Shown in pieces: positions 1-6,774 of a stretch of DNA of 9,285 nucleotides. The stretch's first letter is position 1. Each line of letters opens with the position of its first letter. The DNA is from an uncultured Treponema sp. GTDB taxonomy: Bacteria; Spirochaetota; Spirochaetia; Treponematales; Treponemataceae. The translations under genes were made by a program, and so were the position numbers. The stretch is from positions 1 through 9,285 of the forward strand of contig CAMVBP010000075.1 in assembly GCA_947165795.1 (NCBI GenBank), written 5' to 3'. The notes below the pieces were generated by a model that made no database searches, had not been told where the DNA came from, and worked only from the letters and a program-made list of their open reading frames with translations.

Positions 1-30
1 AAAAATAATATTTAAGGTATACATACATTT

Positions 31-1650
31 ATGAAAAAAAAGATAATATCAGGTATTTTTACATTACTTCTTGCTTCTGTTGTTTTATCCTGCAGTTCTG
101 TAAAACAGCCGAAGTCTGTCGTTCAAATTCCTGATTTTTCCGATAACGATATAGCAAATCTCGAAATTGAAAGAATTCATGATTATATGGAAGACAAAGC
201 CGTGTATGCTTTGTGGCGTGCCAATATTCTTGGAAATAAAGATGTAATAGATGAATGTGAGGAAAGAGTCCGCAGCCTGATGAAGGATTCAATTGAAGAA
301 AAAAAATATTTTGAAGCAAACAGATATGCAGTTTCTTTAAAGGCTTTGAATTTTCCTTTAGAGGTCGAAACAGAAAAAATTATTCAGAACGGTATTCTGC
401 AGAATTTGCCTGCGGCAAAAAATAATAAGGCACCTGCTAAAATTGCGGACTGTGTAAATGCAACGGCAACTATCTGGGTGGATAGGGGCGTAAAAATTAG
501 ATATGGTGCAGGTTATGCAGATATTATAATTGGTTCCGGATTTTTTATTGATGAGCGTGGCTATCTTGTAACAAATTATCATGTTATAGATTCAATGGTA
601 AATCCTGATTACGAAGGTTATTCAAGACTTTATATAAAGCTTTTTGAAGACATGGATACAAAAATTCCGGCAAAGGTTGTCGGATATGATAAAATGCTTG
701 ATTTGGCTTTATTAAAGGTTGAACTGGAACCAAATTATGTTTTGAACCTTGGAAGCAGCAGTGAACTTTCGGTTGGCGACAGAGTTCTTGCAATCGGTTC
801 TCCTGTAGGACTTGAAGGAACTTTAACTTCAGGAATTGTTTCTTCTTCGGACAGAAAACTTCTTACGCTCGGAAATGTTTTTCAGATAGATGCTGCAGTT
901 AATTCAGGAAATTCAGGCGGGCCGTTAATTGACGAAAATATGAATGTTCAGGCAATTATTTTTGCAGGCATGCTTCAGTATCAGGGATTAAATTTTGCAA
1001 TTCCTGTAGAATATTTAAAGCAGGAGCTTGCAGCTTTATACAATGAAAATCAAATTATACATCCATGGATCGGTGCTTTTGGAAAGACATTTAAAAGTAA
1101 ATCAAATAAATCAGGACTTGAAGTTTTATATGTAATGCCGGGAACTCCATCGCATCTTGCCGGATTAAAAGAAGGTGATGTTATAAAGGCTGTTTCCGGA
1201 AAGCCAATCACAAGCCTTGAAGATTTTCAATATTTAATGCTTTCTTATGAACCTGGAACTATCTTAACTTTTGATTATGATAAAAAAGACGGAGAAAATT
1301 TTATTCCGGAAAGCGTAAATGTATATCTTGAAGAGCGGCCGGAAAATCCTGTAGAAAGCATTTATCAATCGGATTATATTTCCAATGCTTTTTATCCGCT
1401 TTTTGGAATGAAACTTGCAAGTGCAGATGAACTTAATAGAAGAACATTTGTTGTTAAAGATGTTATGAAAAATACTTCTGCAGAAGAGCTTCATTTTTCT
1501 AATGATGATGTAATTACAATTAGTGCTATTCAGATTGATAAAACTAACGGCATGCTGTATGCTCAGATTTATGCAAAAAGAAAAGTAAAGGGCTTTTTGG
1601 ATGTGGGAATGGTAATGCAGACTCAATTGGATAGTCCATATATTTTTTAA
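31..1650 (+). CDS. Secreted lipoprotein-type trypsin-like serine protease with PDZ domain (HtrA/DegP-like, S1C)
   Basis: A 539-residue protein that should act outside the inner membrane as a protease in envelope protein quality control. Residues 1-20 form a signal peptide (KKK, then a hydrophobic stretch) ending in V-L-S-C21, a permissive spirochaete-style lipobox, so it is probably lipid-anchored at Cys21. Residues about 30-140 are a charged, probably helical region I do not recognise. The protease domain spans about 140-335 with an intact triad: His184 (TNYHV), Asp224 (DLALL) and Ser295 (GNSGGPL). One PDZ domain follows at about 345-435 (MPGTPSHLAGLKEGDVI). Residues about 436-539 are a C-terminal extension with no family I can name. 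The start is set by the signal peptide. The Shine-Dalgarno is weak (AAGG at 14-17), and any promoter lies left of the window. lepA follows 27 bp downstream, so co-transcription is likely. Catalytic class is certain; substrate and gene name are not. Confidence 0.93.
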   Translation: MKKKIISGIFTLLLASVVLSCSSVKQPKSVVQIPDFSDNDIANLEIERIHDYMEDKAVYALWRANILGNKDVIDECEERVRSLMKDSIEEKKYFEANRYAVSLKALNFPLEVETEKIIQNGILQNLPAAKNNKAPAKIADCVNATATIWVDRGVKIRYGAGYADIIIGSGFFIDERGYLVTNYHVIDSMVNPDYEGYSRLYIKLFEDMDTKIPAKVVGYDKMLDLALLKVELEPNYVLNLGSSSELSVGDRVLAIGSPVGLEGTLTSGIVSSSDRKLLTLGNVFQIDAAVNSGNSGGPLIDENMNVQAIIFAGMLQYQGLNFAIPVEYLKQELAALYNENQIIHPWIGAFGKTFKSKSNKSGLEVLYVMPGTPSHLAGLKEGDVIKAVSGKPITSLEDFQYLMLSYEPGTILTFDYDKKDGENFIPESVNVYLEERPENPVESIYQSDYISNAFYPLFGMKLASADELNRRTFVVKDVMKNTSAEELHFSNDDVITISAIQIDKTNGMLYAQIYAKRKVKGFLDVGMVMQTQLDSPYIF

Positions 1651-1666
1651 TCTGGCTTTTTGCCGC

Positions 1667-1671
1667 AAGGA
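1667..1671 (+). promoter_or_regulatory. Shine-Dalgarno of lepA
   Basis: AAGGA sits 6 nt before the ATG at 1678 and selects that start. An out-of-frame ATG at 1671 overlaps it and has no ribosome binding site of its own. The 27-bp gap to the upstream protease gene has no credible terminator: only a 3-bp GGC/GCC stem around five T residues. Confidence 0.75.
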
Positions 1672-1677
1672 TGAATT

Positions 1678-3483
1678 ATGACTGAAATGAAATATAAAAG
1701 AAATTTTTGTATAGTTGCTCACATTGATCACGGAAAATCTACTTTATCCGACAGACTTATTCAGAAAGCTAAAATTATTGATGACCGCAAAATGGTTAAT
1801 CAGATTCTTGATAATATGGATATTGAACGCGAGCGCGGAATTACAATAAAAAGCCAGGCCGTAACAATTCCGTATCATGCAAAAGACGGTCACGATTACG
1901 AATTGAATTTCGTTGATACTCCGGGCCATGTGGACTTTTCTTATGAAGTTTCCCGTGCTATTGCTTCCTGCGAAGGTGCACTTTTATTAATTGATGCAAC
2001 TCAGGGTGTAGAGAGCCAGACTGTTTCAAATATGTATATGGCGCTGGAACATGATTTAACAATGGTTCCGGTAATTAATAAGATTGATCTCGCTTCGGCC
2101 GACATTCCTTCCTGCAAAAATCAGATAGATAAAGAACTTGGTCTGGATTCGCAGGATGCTATGTGTGTCTCTGCAAAAACAGGCGAAGGAATTGATGAGC
2201 TGATGGAAGCAATTGTAACAAAGTTCCCGGCTCCAACCGGCGATCCAAATGGAAAAGCAGCAGCTCTTATTTTTGACTGTCATTATGATGCTTATCGTGG
2301 AGTTATTGTCCATGTTCGTGTAATGGAAGGAAAAATTAAAACCGGCGATATGATTCGCATGATGGCAAGTGGTGCAGATTATAAAGTAGAACAGATAGGA
2401 ATATTTAAAATCAATTATGAAGAAACCGGCGTTTTGGAAGCAGGAGATGTAGGTTATATAATTTCGGGCGTAAAAACTGTAAGTGATGTAAAAGTCGGCG
2501 ATACAATTACTCTTGCAAACGATCCTGTAAGCGAACCTTTGCCTGGTTTTAAGGAAGTTAAGCCTGTTGTTTATTCTTCTATTTATCCTATGGATTCCAA
2601 TGATTATGAAGAATTAAAGGAAAGTATGGAAAAGCTTAAGCTTAACGATGCCAGCCTTATTTTTGAAAAAGATAATTCGATTGCCTTGGGAAACGGCTTC
2701 CGCTGCGGCTTTTTAGGACTTCTTCATCTGGAAATTATTCAGGAACGTCTTGAACGCGATTTTGATCAGGCAGTTATTTTTACGGCACCTTCCGTTAGAT
2801 ACAAGCTTCATTTATCAAGCGGCGAAGAAACTTTTATTGATAATCCGTCTGAATATCCTCAGGGAAGAATTCGTGATGCAGAGGAACCTTATATAAAGGC
2901 TTCTATTATTACTCCAGCCGAGTATCTTGGTTCAATTATTTCTCTGTGTACCGAAAAACGCGGCGTTCAGACAAACATGCAGTATCTTGATGAAAAACGT
3001 GTTGAGCTTACTTATGAAATGCCTCTTTCCGAAGTTCTCTTTGATTTTTATGACCGCTTGAAAAGTTATAGCCGCGGTTATGCTTCTTTTGATTATGAAG
3101 TTATTGGTTACAGACCTACAGACCTTGTAAAAGTAGATATTCTTATAAACAGTAAACCTGTGGATGCGCTTTCTCTTCTTACTTTCCGTCAGAATGCTGT
3201 TGACAGGGCAAGAAAAGTTTGTGAACGCTTAAAGGGAGAAATTGCACGCCAGCAGTTTAAGGTTGCAATTCAAGGTGCAATTGGCGGACAGATTATTGCA
3301 CGAGAAACTGTAAATCCTGTTCGTAAAGACGTTCTTGCAAAATGTTACGGCGGTGATATTACCCGTAAAAGAAAGCTTTTGGAAAAGCAGAAGGAAGGAA
3401 AAAAGCGCATGAAGATGATTGGTGATGTTGAACTTCCTCAGAGTGCATTCCTTGCTGTTTTAAAGGAAAATGAGGATTCTTAG
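1678..3483 (+). CDS. lepA: Elongation factor 4 (LepA), ribosome-associated translational GTPase
   Basis: A 601-residue cytoplasmic GTPase of the usual LepA length (about 600). LepA binds the ribosome, can drive back-translocation in vitro, and is linked to translation initiation or 30S assembly in vivo. All GTPase motifs are visible: G1 AHIDHGKST at 14-22, G2 RGIT at 53-56, G3 DTPGHVD at 80-86, G4 NKID at 134-137 and G5 SAK at 165-167. Domain II, the EF-G-like domains III/V and the LepA-specific C-terminal domain follow. The C-terminal domain contains KCYGGDITRKRKLLEKQKEG and a basic tail, diagnostic against EF-G, TypA and RF3. No truncation or missing motif is seen. It lies 27 bp after the envelope protease gene, probably in one transcript, and ends 2 bp from the stop of the convergent DUF115 gene. 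The start is set by the AAGGA at 1667-1671 and by alignment to the short N-terminus typical of LepA. Confidence 0.98.
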   Translation: MTEMKYKRNFCIVAHIDHGKSTLSDRLIQKAKIIDDRKMVNQILDNMDIERERGITIKSQAVTIPYHAKDGHDYELNFVDTPGHVDFSYEVSRAIASCEGALLLIDATQGVESQTVSNMYMALEHDLTMVPVINKIDLASADIPSCKNQIDKELGLDSQDAMCVSAKTGEGIDELMEAIVTKFPAPTGDPNGKAAALIFDCHYDAYRGVIVHVRVMEGKIKTGDMIRMMASGADYKVEQIGIFKINYEETGVLEAGDVGYIISGVKTVSDVKVGDTITLANDPVSEPLPGFKEVKPVVYSSIYPMDSNDYEELKESMEKLKLNDASLIFEKDNSIALGNGFRCGFLGLLHLEIIQERLERDFDQAVIFTAPSVRYKLHLSSGEETFIDNPSEYPQGRIRDAEEPYIKASIITPAEYLGSIISLCTEKRGVQTNMQYLDEKRVELTYEMPLSEVLFDFYDRLKSYSRGYASFDYEVIGYRPTDLVKVDILINSKPVDALSLLTFRQNAVDRARKVCERLKGEIARQQFKVAIQGAIGGQIIARETVNPVRKDVLAKCYGGDITRKRKLLEKQKEGKKRMKMIGDVELPQSAFLAVLKENEDS

Positions 3484-3485
3484 CC

Positions 3486-5105
3486 TTACATTATTTTAAG
3501 GAAGAAATCTATTTGTGTTCTCAGACGGTTCAAGAAAGACTGATTGTAAGAAAAACAGTAGCCGTCCGGGAAATAAAGATAAAGATATTCTTTTTCAGCG
3601 GCGAGCTTTTCAATTTTATTTTTTAGTTCCTCTTCGGATAATTCTGATTTTTTTGTAAGAAGATTTAATAATTCACTAAGCTCATTTTTTTCATTCTGAA
3701 TTATTTTATTAATTTTTGAATAATCGTTTTTCTGTGAAAAACTTTCTGTGCCGGAAGCTTTAATTATTTTTTCATTTGTTTTTTCAGGCGAAAGACTTTC
3801 CGGAAATTTCTGTTCAATCTGAAGTTTAATTCCTTTTTCTGAACAGTCATAAAGATTTTTTTCAGAAGAGAAAAATGCATTAAAGCTTTGTGCATAAGAA
3901 AGCAGGGTAGGAGTTGAAATTATTTTTTTATTATCTTTTCCAGATTCATACGAGTTTCCGTAGCTGAAAGAAGAAGCAATATTCTGAATGTTATTAATTC
4001 TTGTAGAAGACTGCAGCCTGAGAATATTTGCAAGAGTTGATTTTGCATGTGTTTTTCCAACAGAAAATGAAAAATCAAGGCCGCAGACATAAACCGGAAT
4101 ATTTTCATTCTTTCTGAATTTAAGTGCATAATAAACACTTGTTAGTCCTACAGAACCAAATGGAGGATTCTGCGGCGGCAGACAGTTATTGTTTTTAAGT
4201 GTCTGGAAAATATGTAAGTCGGTAAATTCAGTTGAAAAATAGGAAATATTTTTTTGAGGAAACGTGTTCGATAATTGCGATGCCGAAGATAAACCTGCAA
4301 AAATGTGAAAATCATTTTTTTCTGCGTTGCAGCCTATAAAGGCTTTTAAAATAACGCTTTGGGCTTCTTCTATAAAAACTCCGTCTACTTTAATTTTCCT
4401 GTCTAAAAGCGGACGTAAAGCTGTATCGGCGCAAAGAATGAAAAAATCAGAAAAGTCTAAATCCGAGTTTTTTTCAAAATAATAATCTATACTTTCGCCG
4501 GCTCCAAAAACAATAATCGGTTTTTCGATTGAATTAAAATACGCTTCGATAGGAGTTGTTTCCGGTAAAAGTTTTAAATTTTTAAAAAGATTGGAACAGT
4601 ATTTTCTTCCGAACTTAATTAAAGTAACGCGATTTTTCCAGAAGGTTTGAATAATGTTTTTGCAGCTTTCTTCCAGTTTATTGTAAAATTCCTGATAGAA
4701 TTGTATTCCAGTAGAAAAATCAATACGGACAATTCTTTTATATTTTCCCGATTTGCAAAGTTCATTAATTTTTTCAGGAAGTTTTAAAAGTTCTGCACCG
4801 TTTAAAAATGGAATTTCATTTTTATTTGAAGCAGAATTTTCTTTTGAAAAATTATATAAGAGTTCATCTTTTTCGCAGGCAAAAATTAAGCAGTTATTTT
4901 TTAATTTGTTTTTTAAGTCTTCAAGTCCGTAGAAGAGGCAGGGTGAAAAAATTAAAAAAATTGTTCCTTCCAGAACCTCAAGATTATTAATCAGATTAAT
5001 TATATTTTTTTGAGGATCGTATTTTGAATAAAGAAATCTTTCCCTGTAAGAAACAGAAAAGCCCTGTTTCGCTTGTACGAGGCAGGGCTTTTGTTGATCA
5101 ATCAT
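3486..5105 (-). CDS. DUF115 / MptE-like (Maf flagellin-glycosylation-related) protein
   Basis: About 539 residues from ATG 5105; a TTG at 5114 would add three. The family (PF01973, MptE-like) includes Maf proteins that transfer nonulosonic acids to flagellin in Campylobacter and Helicobacter, and an archaeal pterin pyrophosphokinase. Motifs, numbered from the ATG: an N-terminal FLYSKYDP segment near residue 25, a glycine-rich nucleotide-binding loop FGAGESID at 200-207, CADTALRPLL at 225-234, GSVGLTSVYYALKFR at about 317-331 and VCGLDFSF..GKTHAKST at about 340-357. Residues about 460-510 are Glu/Lys-rich and probably coiled coil. No signal peptide or membrane segment is seen, so it is probably cytoplasmic. 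It follows the PpiD-like gene by 14 bp with only GGA 4 nt before the ATG, so coupled reinitiation is likely. A terminator-like hairpin covers codons 5-16. The gene is markedly A-rich on its coding strand. Flagellin or surface-glycan modification is plausible inference; the substrate is unknown. Confidence 0.85.
   Translation of the reverse strand: MIDQQKPCLVQAKQGFSVSYRERFLYSKYDPQKNIINLINNLEVLEGTIFLIFSPCLFYGLEDLKNKLKNNCLIFACEKDELLYNFSKENSASNKNEIPFLNGAELLKLPEKINELCKSGKYKRIVRIDFSTGIQFYQEFYNKLEESCKNIIQTFWKNRVTLIKFGRKYCSNLFKNLKLLPETTPIEAYFNSIEKPIIVFGAGESIDYYFEKNSDLDFSDFFILCADTALRPLLDRKIKVDGVFIEEAQSVILKAFIGCNAEKNDFHIFAGLSSASQLSNTFPQKNISYFSTEFTDLHIFQTLKNNNCLPPQNPPFGSVGLTSVYYALKFRKNENIPVYVCGLDFSFSVGKTHAKSTLANILRLQSSTRINNIQNIASSFSYGNSYESGKDNKKIISTPTLLSYAQSFNAFFSSEKNLYDCSEKGIKLQIEQKFPESLSPEKTNEKIIKASGTESFSQKNDYSKINKIIQNEKNELSELLNLLTKKSELSEEELKNKIEKLAAEKEYLYLYFPDGYCFSYNQSFLNRLRTQIDFFLKIM
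5057..5092 (-). terminator. Terminator-like hairpin within the first codons of the DUF115 gene
   Basis: A perfect 10-bp inverted repeat (AAAAGCCCTG at 5057-5066, CAGGGCTTTT at 5083-5092). It is extended by three inner pairs around a 6-nt loop after two non-Watson-Crick positions. Read on the minus strand it starts 28 nt after the stop of the PpiD-like gene and is followed by TTTTCTGTTTCTT. It therefore has the form and place of that gene's intrinsic terminator, yet it lies wholly in coding sequence. In a + strand transcript the two odd positions become G.U pairs and the stem reaches 15 bp, so it could also stop antisense readthrough. It may attenuate DUF115 expression. Confidence 0.6.
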
Positions 5106-5119
5106 ATTTTCCAAATTAA

Positions 5120-6583
5120 TTAATTTTCAGTGAAATATTTGTTGTAAACTTCACCAAAGTTATTCTTAAATTTATCGCTCTTGAAAATAGCATTGTTTAT
5201 ATCTGATGAATCGTAATTCTGTAAAGCAGAAATTGCAAATGTTGAATCATCAGCTTTTTCTTCTGTTGTATACTTCAAAACGATAATACTGTCGCCAGCT
5301 AAAATTGGAGAAGAGAACTCATTCATAGAAAGTGAGAATGCAGTTGTAAGGAAGTTTTCATCCTTTGCTTCATAAGCAAGTGATTCAATGCTTGTGTTCA
5401 ATTTTCCTGCAATTTCAAGATTTCCGTAGTTCAATGGGAATGGAGCAAGCTGAACATATTCTGCACCGTTAATAGCACATGCTTCTGCAAAATCCAATCC
5501 TTTAGAGTTAGCGGCAAAGTCTTTTCCTTTTTCAATAAAGTAATCTTCAATATAGTTTCTTTCATAGTTATTAATGTATGAATTAATATCAAAGATAACA
5601 GAATCGTCTTCAAAATTTGGCTGAGTCTTTAATGAATTATGCTTGTAAATTGAATAACCGTATACAGTCTGAATAACTTCACTAGGAACTCCAATTGGAA
5701 GATCAGAAATCTTTGAGAGATCAGCTTTGTCGTTCAAAGTAAATTCAAGCTGATACTGATATTTTCCGTTGAATTTTCCTTCTGTATTTGTAAAAGGCTT
5801 TTCTGTAGCATATTCAGAAATTGCGTCTTCAAATGTAATTTCGTTATTTGCAAGTCTCTTAGAAATTGTCTGAGCTGTAGACTTATCCTTTACAGTAATG
5901 ATTGAAAGATCATATACGATAAATGATGAACTGTGGTCTTTTGCATATTTTACTTTTTCTTCTGTAGGGAAGTCGCTCAAATTAAAAATTGCCATATCGA
6001 ATCCGCGTTTTTCAGAATCAAAAGCTTTAAGGAAGTCTAATTCTGCATCAGATTCTTTTATTCCGTAAAGAGCATCTGTTCCAACAAGTTCATCTGAACC
6101 AAAGAAATCGTCATAGAAGCGTGAAGTATAAAGAGTTTCTTCTGTTGCCTTTCTGATTTTTATCTTGTCGCTGTCTGGAACCTGTTTGTAGATTTCTGAA
6201 GAATATACTCCGTTATCTGAATAATATTCATCAATAAGTCTCTTTGTAAGTACAGAGTTTGGCACAATATAACCAGTAGAACTTACAAAATCTTCATAAG
6301 CATATTTAAGGGCGATTGTCTGGAATGCTTCTTGGAAAGTTGACTTATGAATTTTTGGAGTAATCTGTACATTCTGATATTCATAAATCTTCATGTCCTG
6401 AGCTATTACGCTAAAGAGATCAGAATCCTGTTCATATTTGATTTCACGTCCATTGTAGCTTCCAAAAACAGGAATGCTTCCTTGTGAAGGTGAACTTGTG
6501 ATTGCAGGAAGTGCGACAAAACAGAACGCACAGATAAGCAGTACTATTACAGCACCAATTGTGTAAGCAGTATTTTTTTTCAT
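5120..6583 (-). CDS. Membrane-anchored periplasmic PpiD/SurA-like folding factor with degenerate parvulin domain
   Basis: A 487-residue protein, probably a periplasmic chaperone tethered to the inner membrane. Residues 1-5 are MKKNT, then one hydrophobic segment at about 6-28 with no lipobox or clear cleavage site, as in PpiD. A SurA-N-like region begins at FGSYNGREIKY (about 40-50) and continues helically to about 205. Residues about 220-317 align by eye to a parvulin (PpiC) domain, with LANNEITFEDAISEYATE, a degenerate glycine-rich turn, LPIGVPSEVIQTVYGYSIYK and a matching end. The two histidines usual in parvulins (SHIL and GYHI) read Ser227 and Ser311. A second parvulin-like half lies at about 410-440. 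The start is the ATG at 6583, with AAGGA 9 nt upstream; a longer frame to 6652 is rejected because it overlaps the promoter. It is the first gene of a two-gene unit. The SurA/PpiD assignment is by pattern, not by search. Confidence 0.82.
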   Translation of the reverse strand: MKKNTAYTIGAVIVLLICAFCFVALPAITSSPSQGSIPVFGSYNGREIKYEQDSDLFSVIAQDMKIYEYQNVQITPKIHKSTFQEAFQTIALKYAYEDFVSSTGYIVPNSVLTKRLIDEYYSDNGVYSSEIYKQVPDSDKIKIRKATEETLYTSRFYDDFFGSDELVGTDALYGIKESDAELDFLKAFDSEKRGFDMAIFNLSDFPTEEKVKYAKDHSSSFIVYDLSIITVKDKSTAQTISKRLANNEITFEDAISEYATEKPFTNTEGKFNGKYQYQLEFTLNDKADLSKISDLPIGVPSEVIQTVYGYSIYKHNSLKTQPNFEDDSVIFDINSYINNYERNYIEDYFIEKGKDFAANSKGLDFAEACAINGAEYVQLAPFPLNYGNLEIAGKLNTSIESLAYEAKDENFLTTAFSLSMNEFSSPILAGDSIIVLKYTTEEKADDSTFAISALQNYDSSDINNAIFKSDKFKNNFGEVYNKYFTEN

Positions 6584-6592
6584 TTTAAATAA

Positions 6593-6597
6593 TCCTT
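6593..6597 (-). promoter_or_regulatory. Shine-Dalgarno of the PpiD-like gene
   Basis: AAGGA, read on the minus strand, lies 9 nt before the ATG at 6583. It decides the start against the ATG 69 nt further upstream at 6652, which has no ribosome binding site. Confidence 0.75.
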
Positions 6598-6604
6598 GAA
6601 GTTC

Positions 6605-6625
6605 TTTCCTTAAGTTATAAGGAAA
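6605..6625 (-). promoter_or_regulatory. 5'-UTR hairpin of the PpiD-like gene
   Basis: A perfect 8-bp stem (TTTCCTTA at 6605-6612 and TAAGGAAA at 6618-6625) with a 5-nt loop, in the predicted leader 21 nt before the start codon. There is no T-run, so it is not a terminator. The UCCUU of the 5' arm could alternatively pair with the true Shine-Dalgarno at 6593-6597. The stem also buries a second AAGGA. The hairpin is visible; a regulatory role is inference. Confidence 0.4.
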
Positions 6626-6642
6626 CGATATTTTAATGAAAT

Positions 6643-6671
6643 ATTTTAACATATAGAATTATTGTAGTCAA
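6643..6671 (-). promoter_or_regulatory. Sigma-70 type promoter of the PpiD-like / DUF115 unit
   Basis: On the minus strand, TTGACT (-35, 6671-6666) is followed by a 17-nt spacer and TAAAAT (-10, 6648-6643). A TG sits in the extended -10 position (TGTTAAAAT). Five of six bases match consensus in each box and the spacing is ideal. Transcription should start near 6636, leaving a leader of about 53 nt. It probably drives both the PpiD-like and DUF115 genes. Confidence 0.72.
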
Positions 6672-6709
6672 TAAATGAAAATTTTTGTTTCCATGGGAGA
6701 AAATAAATA

Positions 6710-6738
6710 GTATAGAACAAAATCATTAAATTCTATAC
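6710..6738. promoter_or_regulatory. Candidate operator dyad in the divergent promoter region
   Basis: A perfect 8-bp inverted repeat, GTATAGAA at 6710-6717 and TTCTATAC at 6731-6738, with a 13-nt spacer. The arm centres are 21 bp apart, two helical turns. It covers the position where the -35 box of the permease promoter should be. A third copy of TATAGAA at 6652-6658 lies in the spacer of the opposing promoter. This fits a dimeric regulator site, but the region is AT-rich and no regulator gene is in the window. Confidence 0.4.
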
Positions 6739-6744
6739 AATAGA

Positions 6745-6750
6745 TATAAT
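6745..6750 (+). promoter_or_regulatory. -10 box of the permease operon
   Basis: A perfect TATAAT lies 24 nt before the permease ATG. The -35 position (about 6722-6727, ATCATT) does not match TTGACA, and the dyad at 6710-6738 overlaps it, so the promoter may depend on an activator. A less likely alternative -10 is TACAAT at 6736-6741. The ribosome binding site is probably GGAAAG at 6763-6768, 6 nt before the ATG. Confidence 0.5.
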
Positions 6751-6774
6751 AATCGAATAGTCGGAAAGTATAAA

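Noticed and set aside
1..30. Promoter of the protease gene (TAATAT-like bases near 6-11)
   Set aside because: The -35 region would lie outside the window and the match is poor in AT-rich sequence.
34..41. A8 run right after the ATG in the protease gene (and again at 6573-6580 in the PpiD-like gene) as a phase-variation switch
   Set aside because: Lys-Lys after Met is normal for exported proteins and AAA is the favoured codon in AT-rich genomes; an 8-base tract alone is weak evidence.
1655..1667. Possible terminator between the protease gene and lepA (GGC, five T, GCC)
   Set aside because: The stem is only 3 bp and the T residues are in the loop rather than after the stem.
1264..1731. Minus-strand open frame of 155 codons across the end of the protease gene and the start of lepA
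   Set aside because: It lies antisense to two well-supported genes, has a low-complexity Ile/Phe/Ser/Asn composition, no start signals and no recognisable domain; a shadow frame.
2634..2647. AAGCTTAAGCTTAA tandem or palindromic repeat in lepA
   Set aside because: It encodes the conserved-looking KLKL of LepA and is explained by codon choice.
5106..5114. TTG at 5114 as the start of the DUF115 gene
   Set aside because: No ribosome binding site precedes it, whereas the ATG at 5105 has at least a GGA. The choice changes only three residues and remains uncertain.
6584..6652. Longer start of the PpiD-like gene at the ATG at 6652
   Set aside because: The extra 23 codons overlap the predicted -10 box and leader, have no Shine-Dalgarno, and would place a non-signal-like stretch before the clear MKKNT-plus-hydrophobic anchor start.
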